Positions 1-9,662 of a DNA stretch of 64,000 nucleotides are shown one piece after another. The position numbers and the translations under genes are program-made. Each line of letters starts with the position of its first letter. Position 1 is the stretch's first letter. The notes under the pieces are model-generated. The model did not search any database, was not told the DNA's origin, and saw nothing but the letters and a program-made list of their open reading frames with translations. The stretch is taken from NCBI RefSeq assembly GCF_025562715.2, contig NZ_JAPFCC010000001.1:4640501-4704500 (forward strand), read 5' to 3'. Source of the stretch: Endozoicomonas gorgoniicola (GTDB lineage Bacteria; Pseudomonadota; Gammaproteobacteria; Pseudomonadales; Endozoicomonadaceae).

Positions 1-237
1 GTGGTGGAAATTGCTTATCTTGCGATTATATTACATTTGATCGATATCATTGTTTTAGAAGTTTGCCGCTACAGATTCTCATCGAGCCCCATAATTCCTC
101 AAGAGTTGATCATTTTTGAGATAAATTCGATGGAAGGCATTTTGCTCACAGCAAATGCTTTTTGGAAGGATTCTGCGGCATGGATGTTAACAACGGCGAT
201 GAAGGTTAACCACAGTGAACAGCTGTGGCATGAATGA
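1..237 (+). CDS. Unrecognised reading frame at the left edge, possibly partial
   Basis: An open frame starts with GTG at the first base and stops before position 238, so its true start may lie outside the window. The 78 visible residues begin with a hydrophobic stretch (roughly residues 3-20) and show no motif I recognise. It is AT-rich compared with the aceE gene that follows. It could be the tail of an upstream gene, a decayed transposase end, or not a gene at all. I assign no function. Confidence 0.25.
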   Translation: MVEIAYLAIILHLIDIIVLEVCRYRFSSSPIIPQELIIFEINSMEGILLTANAFWKDSAAWMLTTAMKVNHSEQLWHE

Positions 238-313
238 CCGGGGAAAATCTGAACTATTCTGCTTACTCAAAACAGTTGCTGGTTGGGTGGGCAGGTTCCT
301 GAAACCTCAGGGT

Positions 314-365
314 CAACAGTAGCTAAGGATAAACAGTAGCTCAGAATAAACAGTTCAGACAGAAT
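314..365 (+). repeat. Three imperfect 17-18 bp tandem repeats upstream of aceE
   Basis: Units at 314-330, 331-347 and 348-365 share the core AACAGTAGCT or AACAGTTCAG followed by a GAT/GAAT end. They lie in the non-coding stretch before aceE (238-441), where I see no gene. They may sit in the aceE leader or promoter, but no regulatory role can be read from the sequence. Confidence 0.5.
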
Positions 366-441
366 CAGGAATGATCACTAGTCATAACCCTTTTTCGCCA
401 AACGCTCTTTATTTTCGGAGCCGACATTTTCGGAATTTAGT

Positions 442-3099
442 ATGCACGACATCGATCCTATCGAGACCCGGGAGTGGCTGGACTCTCTGGATTCCGTTCT
501 GGAGAAAGAGGGGGAGGACAGGGCGCATTACCTGATGACCCGCCTGTCCCAACATGCAAGAGCCAAGGGTACGCAGTTGCCCTATGCAATAACAACACCT
601 TATCGCAACACCATTCCACCGGAAAAAGAAGCCCGGATGCCTGGCGACCTGTTTATGGAGCGCCGGATCCGCTCTCTGGTGCGCTGGAACGCGCTGGCAA
701 TGGTCATGCGTGCCAACCAGAAAGACAGTTCTCTGGGGGGACACATTTCGTCGTTTGCGTCCAGTGCGACGCTGTACGACATTGGTTACAACTATTTCTT
801 TCATGGTCATGAAAACGACCGTGAGGGCGATCTGGTTTATTACCAGGGACACACAGCTCCCGGTATTTATTCCCGTGCTTTTCTGGAAGGGCGGCTATCA
901 GAAGAGCAGCTCAACAGTTTCCGTCAGGAGGTCGATGGCAAAGGTCTGTCGTCTTATCCGCACCCCTGGCTGATGCCTGACTTCTGGCAGTTTCCGACTG
1001 TATCCATGGGGCTTGGGCCGTTGCAGGCAATCTATCAGGCACATTTTATGAAGTACCTGATTAACCGGGGCCTGGCGCCGGATCAGGACCGCAAGGTCTG
1101 GGCATTTCTGGGTGACGGTGAGATGGACGAGCCGGAATCCCTGGGTGCTATCTCACTGGCAGGGCGTGAAAACCTCGACAACCTTATCTTCGTTGTAAAC
1201 TGCAACCTGCAACGTCTGGATGGGCCAGTCAGGGGCAATGGCAAGATTATTCAGGAGCTGGAGGGGGTATTCCGTGGTGCTGGCTGGAATGTCCTGAAAG
1301 TCACCTGGGGTCGTCACTGGGATCAACTCTTTGCCAAAGACAAAGACGGCATGCTGCAACAGTTGATGGATGAAGCCGTTGACGGTGATTACCAGAACTG
1401 CAAGGCAAAAGGTGGTGCCTGGACCCGTGAAAACTTCTTTGGTCGCTATCCGGAAACCCTGAAGCTGGTTGAGCATCTGTCTGATGACGACATCTGGCGA
1501 CTGAACCGTGGTGGTCACGATCCTTACAAAGTTTACGCGGCTTACCACGCCGCTGTGAACCATACCGGACAGCCAACCGTGATTCTGGCGAAGACCGTTA
1601 AGGGTTATGGTACGGGTACCACAGGCGAAGCTTCCAACATCAGTCACAATGTTAAGAAACTGCCGATTGATGACCTGAAACAGTTCCGTGATCGCTTTGA
1701 TCTGCCCATCAGGGATGAAGACCTGCCCGGGCTGCCTTACTTCAAACCGGCGGAAGACAGTCCGGAAATGATCTACATGCGCAAGCATCGTGAGAAACTG
1801 GGTGGCTTTATTCCTTCCCGCCGGGTTCAGTCAGATGTGCAGCTGACCGTTCCCGAACTGTCGTCGCTGGATGCGGTACTCAAAGGCAGTGGTGAACGTG
1901 AAATTTCCACGACCATGGCGTATGTCAGGGTTCTGGGCGCTTTGGCAAAAGACAAGAACATTGGCAAGCATATCGTTCCCATTATTCCGGACGAAGCCCG
2001 AACCTTTGGTATGGAAGGCATGTTCCGCCAGCTGGGTATCTACTCTGCGAAAGGCCAGAAGTACGATCCGGTGGATTCTGACCAGGTTATGTTTTACAAG
2101 GAATCCAAAACCGGACAGATTCTTGAGGAAGGCATTAACGAAGCCGGTGCGCATGCGGCGTGGATCGCGGCTGCCACTTCCTACAGCAGCAACAATGTCC
2201 CCATGATTCCGTTCTATGCATTCTACTCCATGTTCGGATTCCAGCGTACAGGCGACCTGGCATGGGCAGCGGGGGATATTCAGGCCAGAGGTTTCCTGAT
2301 CGGTGCGACTTCCGGTCGAACCTCCCTGAATGGTGAAGGGCTGCAGCATCAGGACGGCCATAGCCATGTACTGGCTTCCACTGTGCCGAATTGCATCAGC
2401 TACGATCCGACTTACGGCTACGAGCTGGCTGTGATCATCCAGGACGGCTTGCGTCGTATGTATGGTGAAAATGAGAGTGTCTGGTACTACATCACCACGA
2501 TGAACGACAGCTACAAGATGCCTGCCCTGCCTGAAGGCGACGATGTGCTGGAAGGTATTGTTAAAGGTCTCTACTGCTTTGAAGAAGGCAAAAATACCGA
2601 AGGTCTGCGTGTTCAGCTGATCGGTTGCGGCACAATTCTGGAAGAAGTGCGTGCGGCAGCGCAGTTGCTGCGTGATGACTTTGACATTGAATCCGATATC
2701 TGGAGCGCAACCAGCTTCAACGAACTGCGTCGTGATGGCCTGAACGCTGCCCGTCATAACATGCTGAACCCGGAAGCAGAACTGCAGGTGAGCTGGGTTG
2801 AGAAACAACTGGCGAACAGAAAAGGACCTGTCATTGCCGCCAGTGATTACATGAAGGTGTACTCTGACCAGATTCGCGATTTTGTTCCGGGTACTTACAT
2901 CACTCTGGGGACCGATGGCTTTGGTCGTTCAGATACGCGCGCAAAACTGCGCGAGTTCTTCGAGGTTGACCGCTATTTCGTTGTGGTGGCCGCGTTGACC
3001 GGGCTGGTAAAAGAGGGTGAAATTGAACCTTCAGTAGTGACCAGCGCCCTGAAGAAATATAACATCGACGGCGAAAAAGCTAACCCTGTGTACTGCTGA
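442..3099 (+). CDS. aceE: Pyruvate dehydrogenase E1 component (homodimeric type)
   Basis: AceE carries out the thiamine-diphosphate-dependent decarboxylation of pyruvate and reductive acetylation of the lipoyl groups of AceF in the cytoplasmic pyruvate dehydrogenase complex. The 885-residue length matches the single-chain E1 of gammaproteobacteria. The N-terminus carries the typical DPIETREWLDSL motif. The TPP-binding segment begins at GDGEMDEPES and continues to NCNLQRLDGPVRGN. The ATG at 442 is the only good start: in-frame codons upstream run to a TAA at 385-387 without another ATG or GTG. The ribosome-binding site is weak. The gene lies 59 bases before aceF, so the two are probably one transcript. 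No lpd gene for E3 follows, so E3 must be encoded elsewhere. Confidence 0.98.
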   Translation: MHDIDPIETREWLDSLDSVLEKEGEDRAHYLMTRLSQHARAKGTQLPYAITTPYRNTIPPEKEARMPGDLFMERRIRSLVRWNALAMVMRANQKDSSLGGHISSFASSATLYDIGYNYFFHGHENDREGDLVYYQGHTAPGIYSRAFLEGRLSEEQLNSFRQEVDGKGLSSYPHPWLMPDFWQFPTVSMGLGPLQAIYQAHFMKYLINRGLAPDQDRKVWAFLGDGEMDEPESLGAISLAGRENLDNLIFVVNCNLQRLDGPVRGNGKIIQELEGVFRGAGWNVLKVTWGRHWDQLFAKDKDGMLQQLMDEAVDGDYQNCKAKGGAWTRENFFGRYPETLKLVEHLSDDDIWRLNRGGHDPYKVYAAYHAAVNHTGQPTVILAKTVKGYGTGTTGEASNISHNVKKLPIDDLKQFRDRFDLPIRDEDLPGLPYFKPAEDSPEMIYMRKHREKLGGFIPSRRVQSDVQLTVPELSSLDAVLKGSGEREISTTMAYVRVLGALAKDKNIGKHIVPIIPDEARTFGMEGMFRQLGIYSAKGQKYDPVDSDQVMFYKESKTGQILEEGINEAGAHAAWIAAATSYSSNNVPMIPFYAFYSMFGFQRTGDLAWAAGDIQARGFLIGATSGRTSLNGEGLQHQDGHSHVLASTVPNCISYDPTYGYELAVIIQDGLRRMYGENESVWYYITTMNDSYKMPALPEGDDVLEGIVKGLYCFEEGKNTEGLRVQLIGCGTILEEVRAAAQLLRDDFDIESDIWSATSFNELRRDGLNAARHNMLNPEAELQVSWVEKQLANRKGPVIAASDYMKVYSDQIRDFVPGTYITLGTDGFGRSDTRAKLREFFEVDRYFVVVAALTGLVKEGEIEPSVVTSALKKYNIDGEKANPVYC

Positions 3100-3158
3100 T
3101 AAAGTGATGCCCTGTCTCTCGTCGAAGAGCCGGGGCTTCATGCTGGAAGGTATAACAA

Positions 3159-4841
3159 ATGAGTGATGAAATTATCAAGGTTCCTGACATCGGCAGTGGC
3201 AGCGCAGAAGTCATTGAAGTCTGCGTTGCAACGGGTGATTCAGTAGCCGCAGAGGACTCTCTGATTGTTCTGGAGTCCGATAAAGCCACCATGGAAGTAC
3301 CCGCCCCGAAAGATGGCCAGGTGGTTGAATTATTACTGAAAGTGGGGGATACGGTTTCAGAAGGGGATGACCTGCTGAAACTGGCGACGTCAGGAGCAGA
3401 GCCTGAAACTGACAATGCTCCGGTTCCGGAAGCAGTGCCTGAGAAGGCATCTCCTGAACCTGAAAAGATTAAACCGGCTCCTGATGTAGAGAGTGTTGTA
3501 GCGAGTGTTGCAGCCAGTTCTGTTGAAGCCAGCTCTGTTGAAGATGTGCTGGTGCCAGATCTGGGGACAGAAAATGTACCGGTCATCGAGATCTGCGTTG
3601 CCGTTGGTGACAGCATTGCAGAAGATGATTCACTGGTTGTTCTCGAATCCGATAAAGCCACCATGGAAGTCCCTTCGCCCGTCAGCGGTGTGGTAAAAGA
3701 TATTCTGATCAAAGAAGGCGACGTGATGAATCAGGGCGACCTGATTCTGAAGGTTGAGGTGGCTGGTGGCGGTTCTGCTGAAACGCCTGTAACCGGGTCT
3801 GCTGAAACTGACAAGCCTGCTGAACCAGCTCCTGAAGCTCCCCGGTCTGCTCCTGTCGCTACAGCTCCGGCAGAGGCTCCGACACAGGATCTGGCAGAGT
3901 TGAAACAAGGCAAAGAGTTGGAACAAGGCAACAAGCATTTCCATGCGGGACCGGCTGTGCGCAAGCTGGCCCGGGAGTTTGGTGTTGATCTTGAGTTTGT
4001 AAAAGGCACAGGCCCACGCACACGGATTCTGAAAGAAGATGTACAGGCTTACGTTAAAACCAAACTAAAAGAAGCCCGCCAGCCTCAGGGTGTTTCCGGT
4101 GGCATGGGCATTCCGCCGGTACCTGCCCAGGATTATGCGAAGTGGGGTGACATTGAAGAAGTCGCCCTGAACCGTCTGCGTAAAGTAGCGGCGCAAAACT
4201 TCCAGCGTTCCTGGCTGAATGTGCCTCATGTTACCCAGTTCGATAAAGCGGATATCACCGACCTCGAAGCTTTTCGCAAAGATCAAAAAGCGATGGCAGA
4301 AGCCCGTGGCACCAAGCTGACACCGCTGCCATTCTTCCTGAAAGCCTGTGCCTACGTGCTGAAGGAAATGCCACAGTTTTGCTCTTCCCTGAGCGCTGAT
4401 AGCGAATCAGTGATTTACAAGAAATACATCAATATCGGTGTGGCTGTGGATACGCCGGACGGTTTGCTGGTACCAGTTATTAAGGATGTGGATAAGAAGA
4501 GCATCTGGGAGCTGTCAGCAGAATGCATTGAACTGGCTGGAAAAGCTCGTGACAAGAAGCTCAAGCCTGATGAAATGCAGGGTGGCTGCTTTACCATTTC
4601 CAGCCTGGGCTCCATTGGCGGTACAGCTTTTACGCCCATTGTGAATGCGCCGGAAGTCGCTATTCTGGGCATTTCCAAAGCGGCTATGAAGCCGGTATGG
4701 AATGGCAGTGACTTTGAGCCGAAACTGATGTGCCCTCTGTCACTGTCTTATGATCACCGTGTCGTTAACGGGGCAGACGCTGCCCGGTTTACGACAATGT
4801 TAGGGCAGCTGCTGGCGGATATTCGTATGCTGCTTTTGTAA
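3159..4841 (+). CDS. aceF: Dihydrolipoamide acetyltransferase (PDH E2)
   Basis: AceF is the core of the pyruvate dehydrogenase complex and transfers the acetyl group from lipoyl-lysine to CoA. The 560-residue protein has two lipoyl domains, each with the motif ESDKATMEVP, and modified lysines at about residues 42 and 166. Alanine/proline/glutamate-rich linkers separate them. A peripheral E1/E3-binding domain follows at about 260-300 (HAGPAVRKLAREFGVDL). The catalytic acyltransferase domain ends with SYDHRVVNGADAARF, with the catalytic His near residue 533. E. coli AceF has three lipoyl domains; two is common in other gammaproteobacteria. A GGAAGG ribosome-binding site precedes the ATG. It forms an operon with aceE and converges on the next gene with a 15-base gap. 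Confidence 0.97.
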   Translation: MSDEIIKVPDIGSGSAEVIEVCVATGDSVAAEDSLIVLESDKATMEVPAPKDGQVVELLLKVGDTVSEGDDLLKLATSGAEPETDNAPVPEAVPEKASPEPEKIKPAPDVESVVASVAASSVEASSVEDVLVPDLGTENVPVIEICVAVGDSIAEDDSLVVLESDKATMEVPSPVSGVVKDILIKEGDVMNQGDLILKVEVAGGGSAETPVTGSAETDKPAEPAPEAPRSAPVATAPAEAPTQDLAELKQGKELEQGNKHFHAGPAVRKLAREFGVDLEFVKGTGPRTRILKEDVQAYVKTKLKEARQPQGVSGGMGIPPVPAQDYAKWGDIEEVALNRLRKVAAQNFQRSWLNVPHVTQFDKADITDLEAFRKDQKAMAEARGTKLTPLPFFLKACAYVLKEMPQFCSSLSADSESVIYKKYINIGVAVDTPDGLLVPVIKDVDKKSIWELSAECIELAGKARDKKLKPDEMQGGCFTISSLGSIGGTAFTPIVNAPEVAILGISKAAMKPVWNGSDFEPKLMCPLSLSYDHRVVNGADAARFTTMLGQLLADIRMLLL

Positions 4842-4856
4842 CTCCCAACACGGTGA

Positions 4857-7343
4857 CTATTCTGAAGCAGGCTCGGGGGTAGATAGCTCCCGAACCAGCC
4901 TCATAATACTTTTGCGCATCAGTATTAACTGCTGTGCTGACAGACTTTCCTGAGCCTTTTTCCATTCATCGGGTATGGCATTACGCAGTTTCTCAACAAG
5001 CTCCCTGGCGTCGATGTTGCTTTCTGCCTGAGCGTCCAGCCACTGAAGCCAGCGCAAGTCGATCGTAGCTTCATGCAGATCCAGCAGGCGCTTGTGGATA
5101 TCCATGGTGCCCGGACAGTTTCCCTGCCACGGATACAGGTAAATGACATCCCCTTCGCGGCCATCGGTCGGGTCAAAAGGGTCTGCGGTTGGCATTCGGC
5201 CATGCCATTGCAGATAACCATCCGGATTGCTTTTCCACAGGTAAAATCCGGCAGCCAGCCTGGGTACGGGCATATTGTAGAGCCAGACCGTACTGCTTTT
5301 TTTCAGGTTCTCTATCACGGCCTTACTGACACCGAAACCATGATTAATAATTGCCAGATCGGTAACACTCAGCAGCTCATCCTGCCTGGGGTTGTTAAGG
5401 TGTCCGGCGGTTTTCATGTCCACGGACTGGTTGTGCAGCTTAATGGCTGTATCTTTGATGGCAGAGAACTTTTCCGGATGAGGTTCGTCGTAAATCGACC
5501 AGAACGGTGTTTCCACCCGGGCAACAGTCGCATCGTCCCGAACTCTGGAAAGAGACTGCAGAGCCTCATCCTGAGGCTGAACAGACAATAGATATTTGAG
5601 TGGAACATAAGCCAGGGTGGGACCCTTAAAACCGAACAACCGTAACTGTTTCAGCTGGTTAATCAGCTTTTTTCTGTGATTCTGGTCAATCGGTGCTTCC
5701 AGTGAGGGGGCAACATTGGTGAAGCCCATTGATCTGAGTAGAGAGAGATCGCAGGCGGCGGCAATGGATTTTAGCTTGCGTTTTTCGGGGAACCATTCAT
5801 AAAACGGTGCATGTTCCAGATAAAGCCCGACAGAGTGCTTCATATCGGGCAGATCGACAGGCATCACATCGACGGCAAACTCGACCACTTTCAGTGCCCC
5901 TTTGCTCAACAGTTGCAGGCTGCCTGTGTAGATACCCGGCTCCGTGTCAGCGGGGATTTCCACTTGCAGGTAAAGGTGACGTGGTAATTCCGGATTGAGG
6001 GTCATGCGGGTGAGGTCAGCACGAAGGTAACTGTCTGCGGCCACCAGCCTGTTGGCATTCGGATGAGGGCGCTCAAAGCGCCAGTGACCATAGCGGGATT
6101 TAAGTGCCAGCTTTTGTCCCTTACTGTTGCGAGGGTTGGCAATGGCAATAACCGGGTTGTTGTCAGGCTCCGGGCTGTTGATCCTGAAGTTAAGGTTTAG
6201 TAATGAGTTTCTGGCCGTTGGGTAGACTTTATAGGTTTCCAAATTGGTTGATGGTTGTTCTGACTTATCGCTGATGCTGAGTTTCTGTGGACGCGGGAAC
6301 TCGGGGAGGGTAGCAGGCCAGCTTTCCATAAAACGCGCTTGTCGCTGTTTGTCTGCATCCGCAGCAAACTGACCATCCAGAGGTTCAAGCACCAGCCCGG
6401 CCGCATAGCGGGCAGCGCGGTCGCCAATCCACTCAACCGTGAACTGGTTGTCGGTAATAGTGACTGTCGATGTTACCGGTCTGGTTCTGCGTTCTCCGAT
6501 CAGTTGCCACTGGTCTCCATCAATCACGGCTTCTTTTTTAGCACCGGCAAAATAAACGTCCGATAGCCACTGGCTGGTGTTATAGCTTTCGTCGACAATG
6601 GTTTGTCCCTGAACCCGTACTTTTCTTTGCATAAAGTGTGGCAGATACTCCCATTCTCCCTGCTCCTGCAACCAGATTGTCAGTTTCCATTGTCCGTTTT
6701 CCCAGGGCGCTGAGAAGGAATCAATACCTTCCAGTCCATCCTGCATCAATGCGTCGCCGGAAGGACGAAAGCGCTGTAACAGTGTTCCGCTGAGTCGTTT
6801 GTCTTTGGCAGTCACCGGTTCAAATCCGGGAAACACCGGACTGTCCTCTCTACCAAAATCCAGGGCCATAACCCTTTTCGGGCGAGGTGGCGGAGGCGTT
6901 ATCCGGGCGTGTGTCAGAATCATATCGTCACTGCTTCCGGCGGTGAAGATGATCATCTTGGTGTAAGGGAGAGTCAGTGGCTGCTTGCCAGAGGTTTTCA
7001 GACCCGTCATGGGAACGGTCAGGGAGAATGGCCCTGGTTGTATACTGAATTGCCGGTTATAGCGGGTGTAATAATTTTTTGAGCGGTTATTGTCGATACG
7101 GACAATCAGAATCAAAACCGAGTCACTGTTGTTCTGACCTTTAATTTGTAGCTCGTAACCGGGTTTGATCCTTAGTCCCTTGAGATAATGGGTGTAAGGC
7201 ATGTCAGTTTCTGAATTGACCAGCACTTCACCACTGTTTTTTGTCGTGTCTGCGGTGGCAAAAAAACAGGCAGTCAGCAATAAAACTGCGACACTCTGAA
7301 ACACAGGTAGAGAGGAGCGGCGGAAAAGCGTATCCGATGCCAT
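4857..7343 (-). CDS. Large exported protein with a DUF4091 / GH123-like domain
   Basis: The 828-residue protein starts with a Sec signal peptide (basic start, then hydrophobic SVAVLLLTACFFATA), so it is exported. The N-terminal half looks beta-rich, with two carbohydrate-binding-like segments around residues 130-330. The C-terminal half (about 500-790) resembles DUF4091, a family related to glycoside hydrolase 123, with the sequence FWSIYDEPHPEKF supplying an acidic pair in the usual active-site region. I infer a role in breaking down or binding a glycan, but the substrate is unknown. It stands alone between aceF (convergent) and yggT (same strand, 53 bases away). An isomerase or purely structural role cannot be excluded. 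Confidence 0.6.
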   Translation of the reverse strand: MASDTLFRRSSLPVFQSVAVLLLTACFFATADTTKNSGEVLVNSETDMPYTHYLKGLRIKPGYELQIKGQNNSDSVLILIVRIDNNRSKNYYTRYNRQFSIQPGPFSLTVPMTGLKTSGKQPLTLPYTKMIIFTAGSSDDMILTHARITPPPPRPKRVMALDFGREDSPVFPGFEPVTAKDKRLSGTLLQRFRPSGDALMQDGLEGIDSFSAPWENGQWKLTIWLQEQGEWEYLPHFMQRKVRVQGQTIVDESYNTSQWLSDVYFAGAKKEAVIDGDQWQLIGERRTRPVTSTVTITDNQFTVEWIGDRAARYAAGLVLEPLDGQFAADADKQRQARFMESWPATLPEFPRPQKLSISDKSEQPSTNLETYKVYPTARNSLLNLNFRINSPEPDNNPVIAIANPRNSKGQKLALKSRYGHWRFERPHPNANRLVAADSYLRADLTRMTLNPELPRHLYLQVEIPADTEPGIYTGSLQLLSKGALKVVEFAVDVMPVDLPDMKHSVGLYLEHAPFYEWFPEKRKLKSIAAACDLSLLRSMGFTNVAPSLEAPIDQNHRKKLINQLKQLRLFGFKGPTLAYVPLKYLLSVQPQDEALQSLSRVRDDATVARVETPFWSIYDEPHPEKFSAIKDTAIKLHNQSVDMKTAGHLNNPRQDELLSVTDLAIINHGFGVSKAVIENLKKSSTVWLYNMPVPRLAAGFYLWKSNPDGYLQWHGRMPTADPFDPTDGREGDVIYLYPWQGNCPGTMDIHKRLLDLHEATIDLRWLQWLDAQAESNIDARELVEKLRNAIPDEWKKAQESLSAQQLILMRKSIMRLVRELSTPEPASE

Positions 7344-7396
7344 GAGTTATCCACAAGTTGATCAACTACTAATAGCATCGGAACAGCAGGGCAAGA

Positions 7397-7948
7397 TTAA
7401 AGAGCGGCGATAAAGTTTTTCAGGGTAATAATGATCAGAACCAGCACCATCAAGGAAAAGTCCAGACCACCCAAAGGTGGAATCACCTTGCGAATACGGC
7501 TGGACAGGGGCTCGGTAATCTGGTGCAGCAACATCAGTCCGGGGTTATAGCTGCCAGGGGCTACCCAGCTGGCAATGGCAATAACAATCAGGCTGAACAT
7601 GTAGATGTTCAGAACTTCAACAGCCAGTTCTTTCAGACTCAACAGCAGAACGGCGGGGAGCGGAATGCCAGCCAGGACAAAACCTTTCAGCATGAACAGC
7701 ACATAGAACAGACCAATTTGCAGCGCCAGTGCCAGAACCAGCGACGCAATGTCCATACCACCAACACCGGGGATGATTTTGCGCAATGGGTTCAGTAGCG
7801 GTGCGGTGATTTTAACAATGGCCTGAGAAATCGGGTTGTAAAAATCGGCACGAACCAGCTGCAGAATAAACCGCAGCAACACCGCCATGATGTACAGGCC
7901 ACCCAGTGCCTGAATCAGGAATACCAGGCTGGAAGAGAGTGCTGACAT
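7397..7948 (-). CDS. YggT family membrane protein
   Basis: This 183-residue inner-membrane protein has two YGGT repeats. Each has hydrophobic helices followed by a conserved element with a basic-proline loop: NPLRKIIPGVGGMDIASL in the first half and SSRIRKVIPPLGGLDFSLM in the second. Four or more membrane spans are visible. The family is linked to osmotic-shock tolerance and ion homeostasis in E. coli, though its exact function is unsettled. It lies downstream of proC on the same strand, as in many gammaproteobacteria where yggS, proC and yggT are one operon. Confidence 0.9.
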   Translation of the reverse strand: MSALSSSLVFLIQALGGLYIMAVLLRFILQLVRADFYNPISQAIVKITAPLLNPLRKIIPGVGGMDIASLVLALALQIGLFYVLFMLKGFVLAGIPLPAVLLLSLKELAVEVLNIYMFSLIVIAIASWVAPGSYNPGLMLLHQITEPLSSRIRKVIPPLGGLDFSLMVLVLIIITLKNFIAAL

Positions 7949-8024
7949 AGATATCCTTCAAATAAATAGCAAATCACAAGTAATAGTTATGTTGTTACGG
8001 GCTGTTATTCAACCCCGACAGGCA

Positions 8025-8876
8025 TTAGTCAGCCAGTTGTCTGGTCATTTCAGCCGCCCGCTCAACGGCAGCCTGCATGGCCTGTTCAACCAGTTGCTCC
8101 AGGCCACCTGTCTGAAGCGCTCTGATGGCCTGCTCTGTCGTGCCGCCGGGTGAGGTGACCCGTCTGCGCAGTTCTCTGACATCAACATCACTACAAACTG
8201 CCATCTTCGCAGCCCCGAGCGCTGTCTGCAAGGTAAGCTGTTCAGCGGTTTGTTGATCAAGCCCCAGCTTGACGCCCATTTCGGTCATGGCTTCCATAAA
8301 CAGGAAGTAGTAAGCAGGGCCGCTGCCAGAAACGGCAATGACAGAATCAATCAGGGCTTCATTATCTACCCACAGCGTCACCCCAACGGCTTTGAAAATA
8401 GAGTCGGTAATGGCTTTCTGCTCCGCACTAACCTGTGCGCTGGCAAAGAGTCCGCTGACGCCGCAGCGCAACAGGGAAGGCGTGTTGGGCATACTGCGGA
8501 CAATCGGCAGGCTGGAGCCGCACCATGTCTGAAGACTGTCGAGACTGACGCCTGCGGCGACCGAAATCAGCAGCGGCTTTGTCTCTTTCAGAGTAGGGGC
8601 AAGCTCCTGCAGCACGGCTTTCATCATTTGTGGCTTTACACAGAGTACAACCATCTCTGATTGGCGAACCGCCTGATGATTGTCCCGGGTCACCTGAACG
8701 CCAAACTGGTTTTTAACGTTTTCCAGTGTCGCTTCACTCCGGGCGGTTGCCCATATTTTGTCCTTTGGCCAGCCATCTTCAATCAGGCCTCCGAAAATAC
8801 TGCTGGCCATATTGCCCGCACCGATAAAGGCAATGCTCTGGTCTGTCTTTCTGGATTGGCTCATTGTTCTTGTCAC
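8025..8876 (-). CDS. proC: Pyrroline-5-carboxylate reductase
   Basis: ProC reduces 1-pyrroline-5-carboxylate to proline with NAD(P)H, the last step of proline synthesis. The N-terminal Rossmann motif is IAFIGAGNMASSIFGGL. The C-terminal dimerisation and substrate domain has the family signature around ELRRRVTSPGGTTEQAI. The 283-residue length is slightly above the usual 270 or so. The frame opens with GTG at 8876, and an ATG four codons later (8864) is the other candidate start. It is 11 bases downstream of yggS and probably co-transcribed with it. Confidence 0.95.
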   Translation of the reverse strand: MTRTMSQSRKTDQSIAFIGAGNMASSIFGGLIEDGWPKDKIWATARSEATLENVKNQFGVQVTRDNHQAVRQSEMVVLCVKPQMMKAVLQELAPTLKETKPLLISVAAGVSLDSLQTWCGSSLPIVRSMPNTPSLLRCGVSGLFASAQVSAEQKAITDSIFKAVGVTLWVDNEALIDSVIAVSGSGPAYYFLFMEAMTEMGVKLGLDQQTAEQLTLQTALGAAKMAVCSDVDVRELRRRVTSPGGTTEQAIRALQTGGLEQLVEQAMQAAVERAAEMTRQLAD

Positions 8877-8887
8877 CCATTAGCTTA

Positions 8888-9586
8888 TTAACGATTGGAA
8901 TATTCTCTTGCACCAAACAGGGCTGTGCCGATTCGAACCATGGTCGATCCTTCTTCAATGGCCGCTTCCAGATCATCAGTCATGCCCATGGAGAGAGTGT
9001 CCATGGTCAGCCCGAGGTTCTTATTCAGGTTATCCAGCGCCTGCTTCAGGGCTCGCAGTGGAATACGTTGCTGTTCCTTGTTTTCAGCCCTTGCCGGAAT
9101 AGCCATCAGACCCCGCAGAGATAGATTGGGCAATTCAGAAACCGCTTTTACCAGCTCTTCCAGTTCGTCCACTGAGACTCCGGACTTGGAGGTTTCGCCA
9201 CTGATATTCACCTGCAGGCAAATGTTCAGTGGTGGCAGGTCGGCTGGTCGCTGATCATTCAGCCTTTTGGCAATTTTCAGACGGTCAACACTGTGAACCC
9301 AGTGGAAATGGCTGGCGATATCCCGGGTTTTATTGGACTGGATCGGCCCTATAAAGTGCCAGACAATGTCTTCAATGTCTGACAGCGCCTGCACCTTTAT
9401 CAGGGCTTCCTGCAGATAGCTTTCTCCAAACTCACGCTGTCCCAGCGCGCAGGCTTCCCGCACCTTGTCGGCAGGTTTGGTTTTACTGACGGCCAGTAAT
9501 CTGACCTCGCCTTCACGCTGGCAGGCTTTTTCTGCTTTATGAATCTGGTCAAAAACCTGTTCAAAGCGGCTTTTTAATAATGTCAT
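8888..9586 (-). CDS. yggS: YggS/PROSC-type pyridoxal-phosphate homeostasis protein
   Basis: The 232-residue single-domain PLP-binding protein belongs to the alanine-racemase-fold YggS/PLPBP family, which buffers pyridoxal 5'-phosphate and affects amino-acid balance rather than catalysing a known reaction. The PLP lysine is in LLAVSKTKPAD near the N-terminus. The phosphate-binding end is GSTMVRIGTALFGARE. The motif LSMGMTDDLEAAIEEG is also typical. It is the first gene of the yggS-proC-yggT cluster and is divergent from pilT, with a 76-base gap that must hold both promoters. Confidence 0.95.
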   Translation of the reverse strand: MTLLKSRFEQVFDQIHKAEKACQREGEVRLLAVSKTKPADKVREACALGQREFGESYLQEALIKVQALSDIEDIVWHFIGPIQSNKTRDIASHFHWVHSVDRLKIAKRLNDQRPADLPPLNICLQVNISGETSKSGVSVDELEELVKAVSELPNLSLRGLMAIPARAENKEQQRIPLRALKQALDNLNKNLGLTMDTLSMGMTDDLEAAIEEGSTMVRIGTALFGAREYSNR

Positions 9587-9662
9587 CTGGCTGTACAGTA
9601 TTGAGTATCAGGAAAAAATAAAAACAGGTAGTTTACTGTTTCCGGGGTTCAGGGGGAACTTC

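Noticed and set aside
1831..2808. Long antisense reading frame opposite aceE (and similar long frames opposite many genes)
   Set aside because: It lies wholly on the reverse of a highly conserved gene, has no family motifs or ribosome-binding site, and follows from codon bias of the real gene.
7347..7355. TTATCCACA, a perfect DnaA box, also seen inside nnr near 32373
   Set aside because: Single isolated copies are expected by chance; there is no cluster of boxes, AT-rich unwinding region or dnaA/dnaN neighbourhood.
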